Of a stretch of DNA of 64,000 bases, positions 12,431 to 24,054 are shown one piece after another. Under the pieces are notes generated by a model. It was not told the origin of the DNA and did no database searches. It saw nothing but the letters and a program-made list of their open reading frames with translations. Origin of the DNA: Pinus tabuliformis (lineage: Eukaryota; Streptophyta; Pinopsida; Pinales; Pinaceae); NCBI GenBank assembly GCA_031772625.1, contig CM062817.1:955027705-955091704 (forward strand), given 5' to 3'. Both the position numbers and the translations under genes were made by a program. How positions within the stretch are numbered: the first letter of the stretch is position 1; each line of letters starts with the position of its first letter.

Positions 12431-13089
12431 ACATTCTCATTTCTCATGTAAAGGGTTTTTAACCTTGGCTTCTCCAACAAGGCATTAGAGAGATAGAGTT
12501 ATCACTTTTGGGGAACAAGTAGTGGATCTAATGCTCCATTATTATAGTTAGTGGTGTTCATTATATTTATGTATCTTGGGGATTTTTATTAATATTGAAG
12601 CCTTCTAGGCTAGCATGTTTTCACACATGGATTTTGAATGTTTATAAGATTATTATTTGAATGTTTATGGTTCATGATTTCTTTCATAAGTACGGGAGTA
12701 ATCGAATATTTCAATCACTTCAGTATTTCTTGTTTGAAATTTGTTGCTATGTTCATAATTATTGTCGTATCCTTGTGAACTATTTCACTTGATGTTAGAC
12801 AAGCCTTTCTCTTTCATGTGTGTCTCCATTAGGGCAGTACTATCACTTCTCTCTTAGAGGCTCACTTCATTTTCCCCTCCACAGTAAGAGAACATTGATC
12901 CATATGCAATCGAACATTCAAAAGTTTCACTAGCTTGCTCATTCAAAAGGAAAATTTCACTTCTCTCTCATGTTGACAGCTAAATCCAAGGAATATATTT
13001 AAGTAAATGGAAGTTGTGTCATATTCTAGATGGTTTTCCTACACCAAATGGTGTGAGGTCTAGTTGGGACCTTATATTGCGACGATCCC
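12431..13089. other. Non-coding spacer, possible LTR R/U5 remnant
   Basis: AT-rich DNA following a TATAAATAC box. It reads like the transcribed end of an LTR, but I find neither a convincing LTR end nor a PBS in front of the copia gag that follows. Confidence 0.3.
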
Positions 13090-13760
13090 CTATATGTTGA
13101 CGATATCTAGCACCGTAAAAAAGATCATGGTGGAATCCATTAAATATTCTCTTGTTCCATTTATTGAAAATTTTAATACTTCCAAGGCTATGTATGAAAA
13201 TTTAGTGAATTTGCACTGAGTTAGTATAACAGGAAAAAACACGTCTTTGGGGAACAAGTTGTATAGAATGAAGAAATTGAAGGATGAGGATATGGCATCA
13301 TTTCTCATGAGAGTCTCTCAACAAAGAGACCATCTGCAAGGACTTTGGGAAACAATTATTGATTTTGAAGTAACCATTTGTCAACTGAATGCATTGCCAC
13401 CAGAATGGAGTAGCTTTGCAACAAGCATCTACTCCAAGAAGTATTCAACTCCTTTTGATGAGTTGTGGGTGTAATGCATATTTGAAGAATCTAGGATAAA
13501 TGTCAAGGATGATATTGGATCAGATGAGCAATCTCAATCCTTTCTAGCCCGAGTCAAGAAGCTGAAGAAGGGAAAGTTCGATAAGTCCAAGAAGAAAGAC
13601 ATGTCCAAGGTTCAATGCTTCAAGTGAAATGAGTTTGGACACTTTAAAAGGGACATTCCAAACCAACAAAACAATGATAGAAAAGAAAGGGGTGAAGCTC
13701 ATCTAGCCAAAGTAGTGTGTTAACCTAAGAATAACGAAAAGAAGGAATAAGTGAAGGATC
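13090..13760 (+). pseudogene. Ty1/copia gag remnant (element C)
   Basis: Translation gives a copia-type Gag: a region with ESIKYSLVPFIENFNTSKAMYENL (about 13120-13210, one stop), then an open stretch at 13247-13474 with LYRMKKLKDEDMASFLMRVSQQRDHL and INALPPEW-like sequence typical of plant copia Gag. A zinc knuckle follows at about 13612-13665. The knuckle is dead: the second cysteine codon is TGA and the last cysteine is isoleucine. No pol can be followed downstream. The lone LTR at 15870-16984 probably belongs to the same element. Confidence 0.75.
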
Positions 13761-15869
13761 TTTACTACTAAAGAAGGTTCACTAACTGTCAGGTTCTTTA
13801 TGAAGATTAATATTTCTTTCATGATAGTATGTTTTCCATAGCATCATAGAAAGAGGCATATGATAGTATCATGTCTAGAATTTACATGATTAAGTTACTT
13901 TGTAGAAATCATATAGATAGATGGATAGATAGACCATTTTTCATATTGAATATCCATCCATTATCTAACATTATGTTAGAAGAAGTCATCTTGCTTAGGT
14001 GAATCATCATGATCTTGGAAGAAACATAATTATGAAATGTTCTTGGAAGAAGCACTATGACAAAGGTTAGTAGACATTCCACGTAATGTGGAATCAATAG
14101 GGGTAAAGGGATGAAAGAATGCAATGGGTTGGGATTCAAGCTCTTTGTGAGATAAATAAATAGTTAGATGATCATATAAAAGCATAGGAATGCATGTTGG
14201 ATATAAAACTTTGGATAAGATTCATATGTATAGAATCTTGTGGAGAAAAGTTGGTCACAAAATATGCTTAGGTATATGGATACATGATGCTTAAAAAGAA
14301 TAAGATTTGACTTACTTAAGGATGTATAAAAATTAAGACTTTCTCTAGAATGTGTAAGATAATGATTAACATCCAGTGTAGTCTTCGAAAGAAAAAGTTG
14401 TAATTTGGTAATCAAGTTTGATCCTTGGGCACTGTGATGCATGAAGGAAGATTCATACGGATATGGACCATGAGGATGTTGATGGAACAATAAGGTCATC
14501 ATAATGAGGTAAGTCTGATTTTCATTATTATTGGTTATTTGGTTAACATATTATTTTTCTACCTGGAAGAATGTTGCAGGAATATATGATGGCAATTGCG
14601 GCAAGTTCAGTTGTATGGATGAAGAATATTGAGGGAAGTTCAATATCTAGTACCTGCAAGATGTGGACATCTTCAGATAAGGGAAAATTCTAGGGGCTAA
14701 TATTCGCCCATGGGCTAATTTTCTATACTTTTTCCAAAAAAATGATTCGCTAACTTCCATTTTCTATAAAAATGATTCACCCAAATTTTATAGAATGAAA
14801 TTATTTTACCCTAAAAATCGCCAGAAAATTATATATAGACTATATGAAAATATTATAAATTTGAATATTTTTACAAAAATATCTCCAAACATTTTATAGA
14901 TTTCATATTATGGACTAGTGGGATTTTCCAAGGTTTCTAAACTTTGAGATAAATTTTCATCCTTAAAATTTTCCCTGCTTCGGATTAAAAGCTAGCAGTG
15001 TGAAAAGATAACCTGAAGGTAAAAGGAATCACTTTCAAGAAGAAGTTATGATCACCCTGAACTTTGGAAAGTATTAATGTAATGCTTTCATATCTAAAAA
15101 GAAAGTGATGAGCAAGAAGATTGGCCTAAAACCTATCACAAGAGAGAAGGTGGCTCCATGATACCTTGAAAGAAATAAAACTCAATGATGCAGAGGAAAG
15201 AGGGAGTTAGGTAGCTATGAATATTATGCAAGAAATTTGTAAGGCTTGTGACGATGACCTCCCGAATGGAAAGGAAGTCTAGATATCCTCTAATTTTGAG
15301 AGGGAGTAAAGGAGTTTCCTTGTATAGGAGTAGGGATTTATTATCAAGATTAAAGGAGAGTAGGGATGTCCTCTCTAGTTGATAGGGAGTGATGTTCGAT
15401 ATCACATGTGCATTCTCAAATTCAAGTGATGAAGAGAGATTGGAAAAGGATTGGATAAGCATATGTGGCTTCCTTGAGGATAAAGCATCCATGAAAGGAA
15501 AGGTACTGACACTCTTTGAGAATGGGACATGAATTCAATAGAAGAGTGGTAGAAGAGGACCAATATTCTTTTAGGACTCAAGTATGGAGATCCAAGATAA
15601 GAATAGTCCTAAAAGGACATACCTTGTGGAAATATGGATGGTATATGTACCTTCTAGAGGTAGTGTGGTATCACACATAAATCCTCCTAGCATAATGTTA
15701 TTGATTAAAGAATATCTTGTCTAGTTAGGCCTCAAAGACACTATTAGTCATGATGATGATGCTTACAGTATGGCTTATCAATCCGACTATTCTTGTGAAA
15801 ACTCTTCAGTTTGAGATATGATGTTATACTAATTGTAAAATTATGAATACCTCCCTAGTTAAGAGGGAG
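13761..15869. other. Region between copia gag remnant and LTR, no recognisable pol
   Basis: Two kilobases without recognisable integrase, RT or RNase H. The minus-strand frames here (13909-14139, 14164-14502, 15136-15492) have low-complexity composition and no motif I know. The segment ends in the purine tract TAAGAGGGAG (15860-15869) that abuts the LTR. Confidence 0.5.
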
Positions 15870-16984
15870 TGTTGAGAAATGCAACTAGTTTTGGTCTTCA
15901 TAATTGTTCTACTGATTTCAATATGTATCCTATGTAAAAAACAAGAAAATGAAAGAAAAATTATTATTATTAAAGCATGGGTGTTGTTCTCATTATTGAT
16001 GGTATTCTAGGTAAAATCATGTTCTTTGTGCTTCTAGGGTTTGTTACGTCCTAGGATTTATTGTCTTGAGTCAAGGAGTCAACATCATGTTTATAAGACC
16101 CTTCCAAGCAAAATATATTTGAAAAAGAATTATTTTTTAGTATATAAAGTCTTGGAAGATCAAAAGTACAAGTCATCCCTGGGAACATCAAGTTGGGCTA
16201 AAGGAGGGAATTTGACTCCTTGAGAAGGCTGTATAAAGAAGCAGTTTGAACTCATTTGGATACACTCTCTCCACAAGTTCGATATCAAGAAGAAGTTCAA
16301 TATATAGCTGGGAGAAGCATGAAAGGAGAGAGAAGGTCTGGGAGAAGAAAAAAGGACAAAAATATCTTTTTTTGGGCTCTATCGCTCTCACACGTGTGAA
16401 ATTATAGGATTTCTGGGCTACAGGAAGAGTTTGAAATTGCAAGATCGAGTTGTAGTAGGACAAAGTGTATAATCTTGTAGTTGGAAGGAAGGATACTCTA
16501 TCTAGACCTAGTTGATATTATGAGGATTTGTATTGCACCAGGAAGGTCTCAAGAGGAGGTTTATCTAGGGTTTCCTTTGAATTTCCAAGACCAAAATTGC
16601 AGGTTTGAAGTTGCAAGTTGAGTAGCAGTATCAAAGCTGGAAGGCCAAAGTTGCAGTGTGTAGCAATTTGGTGCAGAATAAAGGAAGGACTTGAATAAGG
16701 GTTGACTTGATACTAGTAGAAGGACTTGGTTTATATTTTGGGTCTTTGTATCTTATTTGAAGCAGATTCTAAGAATATAAGAGTTTCTGATTTTTCCCCT
16801 TAGAGGGGTTTTACCCTAGCTGATAGCCTAATATATGTGTCCTCTATTGTTGTTATTATTTTTCTTGATATTGTTTGATGAAAATATCTAACTAAAGAAC
16901 ATAAAGAAGTCAAATCAGATTCACAATCAAATATCAAGGTTAAAGAAAATAAGATTAATAGCTACCAATATCCATTTTCCAACA
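15870..16984 (+). repeat. Lone 3' LTR of copia element C
   Basis: Starts TGTTGAGAAATG right after a polypurine tract and ends ATTTTCCAACA, so it has the TGTTG...CAACA inverted ends of copia LTRs. Length about 1,115 bp. No upstream partner is found before the gag remnant at 13090, so the 5' LTR is lost or unrecognisable. The ORF at 16041-16223 inside it is not convincing. Confidence 0.65.
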
Positions 16985-17431
16985 TTTCATTTGCAAAATC
17001 TTAATGAAAACCTTGGAAATCATGTATAATCTTTAAATTATGTATACTAAAGGGTTAGTCACAAAACCCTACAAACATCACTTCTATTCATGAAATTTCA
17101 AATGTATGCAAGAGAATGTTAAGGATCCCTTCATCATGTATTGAAAATTTTCAAGAGATAGAAGGGAAAAGTATATGTGCCTTGCTAAAACTTTACCTTA
17201 TTTAGAGATTCTTCAATTTTTCAGGTACCAAGGATGCTTCAATTCTTACATAAATTCTTTTGAGATAATAGGTTGATTTCACTGATGCAGTGGATTCCTT
17301 TTATGTATAGATGCTTTATTCATCATGTTTGTATGTGTTTATATGTCCCTCAATTAAATGTTTATGTTCATACCTATTCTTTAACAATTTTTTTTAATAT
17401 TTCACTGTTATAATTATAATATTATGTGGTA

Positions 17432-18600
17432 GGTTGATCAACATGGGAAAGCACCTGCACAAGAAGAAGTAAACAAAGAACAATTTCGCTTTACATTTAA
17501 TGTGAAATTTTTATTATTTGTTTATATAATCGAAATAATAAATTTTATTTATTGAAATATTTATTCTAAGCACCATGATGATGATGTTCTTGATGAGGAA
17601 GAGTTGTGGTCATCGACAATAAGAAACTATGTGATGAAAATGAGCAAAAAAATTATGGACTTGATTCGCAATAGGGATGGAAATCCTTTGACCAATGATA
17701 AGATCGATAAATTGAGAAAAGATATTTAGCCATACAAGGTAATAACCAAATTTTTAAAGTGAGTTTTTTTTTTCATCATAATTTTCATTATGAAAGTTTG
17801 CTTTTTAACTTTTACATTATTTAATAGAAAAAAATTCTCTCATGTAGAGTTATTTAGAGGAACTTTTCCCCCTCTAGAAATCAGTTGATGCTTAGTTTGG
17901 TGTTGGTATTAGTGGAATTGACAAGACATGACATGAGTTTTTGGCCAACACTAGCAACCAACATATATCTCCAAGGCAACTATTCACTACTCCACCTTTG
18001 AGTGGTCATGCTCCTAGTACTGACACCAGGTCCACACCATTGGTTGTGACCAATGAGCACATGACCCTTGAGCCAAACACGCAACCAAACTATGGATTAG
18101 GTGGTGATAAAGTGACCCTAATACTGATTACATTATGGGTTCATTTCTTGGAGCATCACATGTTAAGAGCACGGGGAAAATTCACTGGAAATTTTTGGTG
18201 AATGAGGAAGGAGTTACAATAAAAACACCAAAAAATTCTGGTATTTTTTATGTTTTAAATGTTTCATGTTTTCTTTCCAAAACATAAGTCATTTATTATT
18301 ATTTTCAAACTAATGATCGTATCTTTTTTCATGTAGGTAAAAACTTCTTTTATAACAAAACTGATGACAAAGCGTTAGATATTTTTGGGCCCACCATACA
18401 TGGAAGGTGGAATTTGCAAAATTCCAACCTTAAAAAGAGCTTACAGAATACCTTGAAGATATATTCGAGGTAGATACCTTCAATAAAACCAAGGTCGTTG
18501 TCATAGTTAGAAAACATTTAAAACTTTATGAACCCAATAGGTCATTCCTCCTCTATTTAAAACTATCCTCACCTGTATGGATTCATTATTTAACAACATT
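17432..18600 (+). pseudogene. Unidentified intron-containing gene remnant
   Basis: Coding-like blocks are separated by AT-rich stretches with plausible splice sites. They are: a block after GTGGTAG (17432) reading VDQHGKAPAQEEVNKEQF; a block at about 17570-17738 (EEELWSSTIRNYVMKMSKKI, one stop) ending AAG before GTAATA; a block at 17848-18240 (after CATGTAG, several stops, including ANTSNQHISPRQLFTTPPLS and GASHVKSTGKIHWKF); and a block from 18337 (KNFFYNKTDDKALDIFG) that joins the previous one in frame across GTATTT...TGTAG. Similarity to a family is not recognised. It could be a host gene piece or a DNA-transposon gene. Non-functional because of stops. Confidence 0.4.
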
Positions 18601-18751
18601 TAAAATATCTATGAGACCATTATAGGAGAAAATTGTTAGGAAACCCTAGGTATGAGTTCCCTCCCATGATTCCTAATATGGAATGGAAGGGCCTCATTGA
18701 GGACACAAAGGAGGAGGAAATGATAAAGAAGGGAAGCAACACTTGGTCAAC

Positions 18752-19086
18752 TGTTAGGTCCCTATAATACTAGTATACCTCCCTCATTGTTATTGTTAGT
18801 GTAGCCCCCTTATTGTTATTTTTGTTCCCATGTATCTCCCATATTGTTATTGTTGTGCACCATACAAGCCCACCATTATTGTTGTGCCTTACATTATTAT
18901 TGTTATGTAGGCTCTGATCATATTTTGACCCCTTAGACTCCTATATATACCAAGGAGGTATTTTCATTTGAATCATCTAAGAATTGTTCGTTTATGTGAT
19001 GTAAAATGAGGCTTCCCCCTTGAAGAGCCTTATTTTCAAGTTTTTGATATATCTTTTCTTCTGTTCTATGATATGGTTACATAACA
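18752..19086 (+). repeat. 5' LTR of element D (relative of element 1)
   Basis: 335 bp, TGTTAGGTCCCTATAATAC to ATAACA, alignable over its length with the reverse complement of the element 1 LTRs but much diverged. It is the upstream copy, since a decayed PBS follows. Confidence 0.85.
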
Positions 19087-19088
19087 TT

Positions 19089-19100
19089 TAATATCAAAGC
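19089..19100 (+). other. Decayed primer-binding site of element D
   Basis: TAATATCAAAGC, which is TGGTATCAGAGC with three G-to-A changes, as expected from methylation decay. Two bases after the LTR end. Confidence 0.8.
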
Positions 19101-19788
19101 TTTGGATTCTTGGGTTTCGTTGCTTCAAATAGGTCATCTTGGAATTTCCGCTATAATTGTTTTCTCCGAGGTTGTAGAAGCTGAAACTTTAACCAAGTGG
19201 ATCATAAATCTTGATGAACTTCGTGTAAACAATTCAGATCTTGGTTCTTTATATTTTCTAAGAAATGGTTAGAATAATTTAGTGTTTCTGCATGATCCAA
19301 AATTCAATCTCAAATAGGTGACCTAGGGAAAAACATCATAACTTTATCATCAAGCATCGAATTTGAATTTAATAAAAAGTGATTCAAATTGAATAGAATT
19401 TAGTTTCTTACACATTAATTTTAGGGCCGAATACTAAAAAACTGACATGTGGCATCTTGTACATTTTTTCTCTACTGAACTAGTCCATAATCATGTCATC
19501 GTGGGAGATTTGGCAAAACTTTATTTTGAAGAATCCAATATTGGTATAACTCGTGCCATTAGAAAGTATACTCAGAGGGCTATCATGGGAGGCAATTTCA
19601 AACCTTGGGAGGCCTAAATTATAGAGATACAATAGTTTCAATATCGAGATCCTAAAAGAAAGAAAAAGGTGTGTATTATTGTTTAATTTTGCATAACTTT
19701 TGTTTGAAAAATAAGTTTGAAGTAATTCAAATGGCATAGTGAAGCATATATAGCATTGTTTGATTTCAAAATTCTTTGAAACAAAAAA
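19101..19788 (+). other. Leader of element D
   Basis: Untranslated leader matching that of element 1 (6102-6764 on the minus strand) and the leader-like segments in the copia F LTRs. It contains the AAGAATCCAAT block at about 19530 and the ATCGAGATCCTAAAAG block at about 19640, which align across all four copies. Confidence 0.7.
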
Positions 19789-20120
19789 ATGGATGCACCT
19801 ATTAAGCAACTAGAAAGATCTACTATGATGCATGAAGAAGAGGAGGAACTACAACATGATATATCAAAATTACGAGACCAAGTGAAAAAAATTTCGCTCT
19901 CACAAAAGGTAATAAAAATGAATTGGAAGCCATGATGAATGTTAATATAGATGGTATAAAAAGGGATGTGGGAGTTTTGAATGATGGTTTAAAATAAGAC
20001 ATGGAAGAAATGATGAATTTCAAGATGGAAGGGTTGAAGGAAGGTTTGGCAAAGTTGCTAGAAGAAAGGCTTCCCAATGGTGACAAGGTAATCCATGAAG
20101 ATCATGATGAGAGAAAAAGG
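19789..20120 (+). pseudogene. Element D gag, N-terminal part
   Basis: ATG at 19789. The product begins MDAPIKQLERSTMMHEEEEE, parallel to residues 8-26 of the element 1 polyprotein, and continues through the coiled-coil zone (HDISKLRDQVKKISLSQK) with frame changes. It is broken at 20120, where element E is inserted between the codons for KEK/R and N, and continues at 30057. Confidence 0.8.
20116..20120. repeat. Target site duplication of element E (left)
   Basis: AAAGG before the LTR start TGTAACATAC, repeated at 30052-30056. Confidence 0.9.
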
Positions 20121-22066
20121 TGTAACATACCTAGTGAAAATTTCCATGTAATAAAAGTTTAAAACAATAACCATGGTCACTGGAAAACTTATTCCAAGAT
20201 GAATGTTGGGCAAGACGTCTTAGGGGGTGTTTATTTGGTTGTTTATGGCTAAGGAAATTGGAAAAGGCAATGGCTAAGGCTTTGGAAAGGAAAAATGGCA
20301 TTTTGGCACAATTATTTATGAAAATAATGGAAATTAGGAGAAAAAAGAGGTGAAAGGTCACAGGTTGCATGTGAGGAGGAAATTGAAGGAAAATAATGGA
20401 AAATGAAGAAAATACACGCCTCATTCATAAAAAGGCTTCTGAAGATCAGTTGGTAACCTTTTGTTAGTTTAGCTTTGGAGCTCTCTTATTATTCTCTCTT
20501 TCTCTCTCTAATAATCCTGGACACTTATAGTTTCTTGGAGAACTTTGGCATTGGAGCAAGAAATGGACCACTTGCATGTGTATTTTCCTTACTAGCTTTG
20601 GCATGCATGGGATTGCATGTGGTCCATTTCTATCATGTTATGGTTTTTTCTAAGTGTGCCAATGTTCTTCAACCTAGCCTTTCCTTTTCCTGATGGCTTT
20701 GATGAGATGGGTTCTCACATTCGGTTAATGTGGGATGGTCAGATTGGATTAGAAGCTGAGTGGGGTGGATCTTTGAATTGATAAACACATGGCCTAATGG
20801 TATATAAATTGGACTATGGATCATGCTAAATCCACTGGCCTTGTAACCCTTGAACCAGACTGTGTGTTGTGGTAAATCTAGATTGTGTGCCTCGATGGGC
20901 ATAGGAATCCTTGCCAGTGAATGGCAGGATATACGGTAAATCAAAGAGGTGGATTTTCTCTCTGTTGGGCATAGTAGTCCTAGGATGGGATGTATGGTAA
21001 AGCCTAGAGAGTATGTCTTGGTGTAAGGCCTAGCGATCCCTGGATCAGACTATTGGTTGTGGTAAACCCTGAGAGACTAGGAGGCACTCAAATTCCTCGC
21101 GGTGTAGGCTAAGAACTCTAGTGGAATCCATGCTTGTTGGTGTGTTCTATGAGTCACACATTCATGCTTGGAGTATGGAACAATGGTGATTAGCTGAAGA
21201 GATACTTATTTTAGCCAATCTATGGTTGGGTGGAATGTGGTAGTCCCATCTCCGATTAGTTTATTGCATTCATTAAAGAGAAATTCATTCCCTTGATTTT
21301 CATGTGTAAATGTACTGATGTTTATGTAGATTTTACCGTTGATATGTTTATGATATTTTTGTCCCTATTATGTTGATTATATGTATGTTTTATGACATCA
21401 TCTATGGGTGGCTCTCAACATGTTTGTACTTGTCTATGAATGGACAATGTGTCTATGACCTAATAGATGATAATGCAACAAATGACATGAGGGAAAAAGG
21501 GTTCATAATGACTCTCAAATAAGTATGATATACCTACACCTAATTATGTTGTTTACACCTGTACGTGACATGTTGATGATATGTTTGACGAAATGCCTTT
21601 CATGGCTAGTAGGGGTCTGGTTAAGGTCTTGTTCAACTTATTTCTTTTGCATCATTGTTTCCCTGTACTTTTACTGATTTTAATCTATCACTCCATTTTG
21701 GGCAGTGACTTGGGCTCTGGGCCTGAAAAAGTGGCTTAAATCCTGGGGTCGCTGGCACAGAATTGGAAATTTTGGTCTCTGGTCACTAGTAGGCAATCCT
21801 GTGAGAGTGAATTTGGGTTTGTGGTCGCTCCCTTGCCTATAGCATTAGAGCGACTGAGGCCTAGGGACCAAGGAACATGTTGTTTGAGTGGCTAACATGT
21901 CTCCTAAGGATTTTGAAGTTGATGTTGGATGATTATGTGTGATATTTCCATTGATTCTACTTCCTTAAGGTCACATAGGAGGTCGAATCCAATCATAGTG
22001 GCCTCTTATCTCATGTTTACACCGGTTGGCTAGTTAATTTGGTAGATGTAGGAGGAGGATTTTACA
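20121..22066 (+). repeat. 5' LTR of element E
   Basis: 1,946 bp. Aligns with 28001-30051 throughout. It lacks about 100 bp present in the other copy near 28433-28530. Contains the short CT-rich run at 20492-20510. Confidence 0.9.
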
Positions 22067-22067
22067 A

Positions 22068-22088
22068 AGTGGCGTAAGAGCCATGGTT
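22068..22088 (+). other. Primer-binding site of element E, mutated
   Basis: Sequence around TGGCGTAAGAGCC matches TGGTATCAGAGCC at 10 of 13 positions and is followed by ATGGTTCAACCCTCGAAC, the usual context in plant chromoviruses. Initiator methionine tRNA is the likely primer. Confidence 0.65.
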
Positions 22089-22692
22089 CAACCCTCGAAC
22101 TAGATGGGTGGTGTGTGTTGGCCATGCATGCATGTCAGTTGCATGTGTGTATCTAATACTTGCATTTCATTTGCTTGATGATTGACTATGTTTGTAGTAA
22201 TGTTGCCATGGAGAATTGATTATGATTTTTTGGAATGCATTTGTGATGAGTATATGACTGGTTGTATATGGCTATATTTTAATTAGATGTTGATTTTATG
22301 TCACCTACTTACATCCTTGTATGTTAGGTTACATTCTTGTATGTTTTGATTACATGGATCAATCTTGTAGGTTGATTAAAATAATTAATCGCTTATGTTC
22401 GACTACATGCATTTATGCATAGGTATAGTTGACTAGACATTGCTTATGCATGTTGTTGGTTTCATGTGGAAATGTGTACAATGGAGTAATGGTTGTTGTC
22501 ATGCATGAGGTCATAACATGCATTGTTGATATGGCCTTACATTGATGAATGGACCCTAACTAGAGTGATGTTTATATGTTGCTACATTTATTTGTGAATG
22601 TATATATGTTGTTATGTTTATGTTTTACATGTATCACACTGATTTGGTGATCTTACAAACAAGATATCTTCCTCCAGCTATACCAAGGTACG

Positions 22693-23990
22693 TTGATTTA
22701 TTGTGACTTGGTTTATCTAAAATATTATGCATTACATGAAAGAGATCAAATGGCTAGCAAGATGGTTGACTACAAAGACTCTCCCTATGAATATGAAGAG
22801 TGGTATGGTGTTGGGAACTCTTCTGATTTGGCAATTACATTGAGAAGTTTGAAGGAAGAGATAAGGAGTTGTAAGGCAGATAATGGTAGGATCATATAGG
22901 CACAAGAGAAGTAGAGGTTAATGCTATACTTCTTCAGAGTTTGTTAGACTTGCAATGGAAAGGGCCACTCCAGATCAACCATAGACATGGGGATGGAACT
23001 AATGGGGCATATGGAAGTAGGTCTCCTGGTAGACACAGGTCGGATAGATCTTATACAATGAGAGATGGAAGGTTGATGGACACTCTAGATAAGAGGGGCT
23101 ATGAGTACAGGTAATATTCTAGTTTTGGTTCTTATAGACATCATGATTGACATCACTATCATCCTTACAGGAGGAATGATAGGGGATACTTTTTGGATGA
23201 ATTCAAGAAAGAAAAACCACCTACTTTTAATGGAAATGTGAAGAAGTTGGAAGAGGAAGAGGCTTAGATACTTGGGATGAAAAAATTCTTTGAGTTACAT
23301 GAGTACACAGATAACATGAAGGCCAGAATAGATATCTTCAGTTTGAAAGGTAAAGTAGACATCTAGTGGGAAGATGTTAAGTGGTTCAAAGACATCAGGA
23401 CAGATGACTTGAGTTGGTAGGAGTTCAAGTGGCCTTTCAGGAAGAAGTACTTGTCAGAGAGGTACTAGGACAGTAAGGCTAAAGAATTCTATTAGCTAAA
23501 GATGGGATCAATGACAGTTGAAGAGTACACAACCAAGATTTCGGAGCTATTGAGGTATGTACCATATCGTACTGATGAGAAGGCTAAAGTTCATATATAT
23601 TTTCAATGGTTTTCCATTAGCATTTAGAGATCATATTGAGTATGGTGAACCTTAGTCACTTGAGGAAGTTATTGGGAAATTGAAGCATTGATATGAACAA
23701 TCAAAACGCAAGAATGAATCTCAGTATGGATGGAATGGAAAAGAAAAAGGTAGAGGTAAATGGTAGCCTAAGAGAACAAGGCCTCAGAATGCAGATGGGA
23801 AAGAAAATATGGCACCACAAAAGAACTTTAATGTAGCTAGACAGGGACACGAATCGAAACAACAAAAACATAGAGGTGAGGGCACTGATTGGTTCGAGTG
23901 TTAGACATGTGGTGAGGAGCACCTTAGGAGATATTTTACGCAACGTCAGGGTGGTAGGACTAAGATATATAGTGCACAGGAGGTGCAAAA
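22693..23990 (+). pseudogene. Element E gag remnant
   Basis: An open stretch at 22693-22899 (DSPYEYEEWYGVGNSSDLA), then frames broken by stops. These include DEFKKEKPPTFNGNVKKLEEEEA (about 23200-23270), the Gag core FFELHEYTDNMKARIDIFSLKGK (about 23290-23350) and the capsid C-terminal part MTVEEYTTKISELLRYVPY (about 23510-23575). A decayed zinc knuckle with TCGEEHLRR lies near 23905-23940. W codons are often replaced by stops, as expected for G-to-A decay. Non-functional. Confidence 0.8.
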
Positions 23991-24054
23991 TGTTGGGGAT
24001 GTTGGCCAGAGTATTCCTAGTATTTATGCAGCAGTGGAAAACAGATAAGCAGAA

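Larger units (their letters stand above)
18752..20120 (+). mobile_element. Element D, left part: old + strand chromovirus of the element 1 family
   Basis: 5' LTR, PBS, leader and start of gag of an older copy of the element 1 family. It is interrupted at 20120 by element E, and its gag resumes at 30057 in the same order as in element 1. The right end is cut at about 31228, within what would be the protease to RT spacer, and no 3' LTR is found. Confidence 0.85.

Noticed and set aside
14164..14502. 112-codon minus-strand frame
   Set aside because: Low-complexity, Ser, Phe and Tyr-rich, no motif, in AT-rich remnant DNA; chance ORF likely.
18752..19086. Solo LTR of the element 1 family
   Set aside because: A PBS, leader and gag follow it in order, so it is the 5' LTR of element D.
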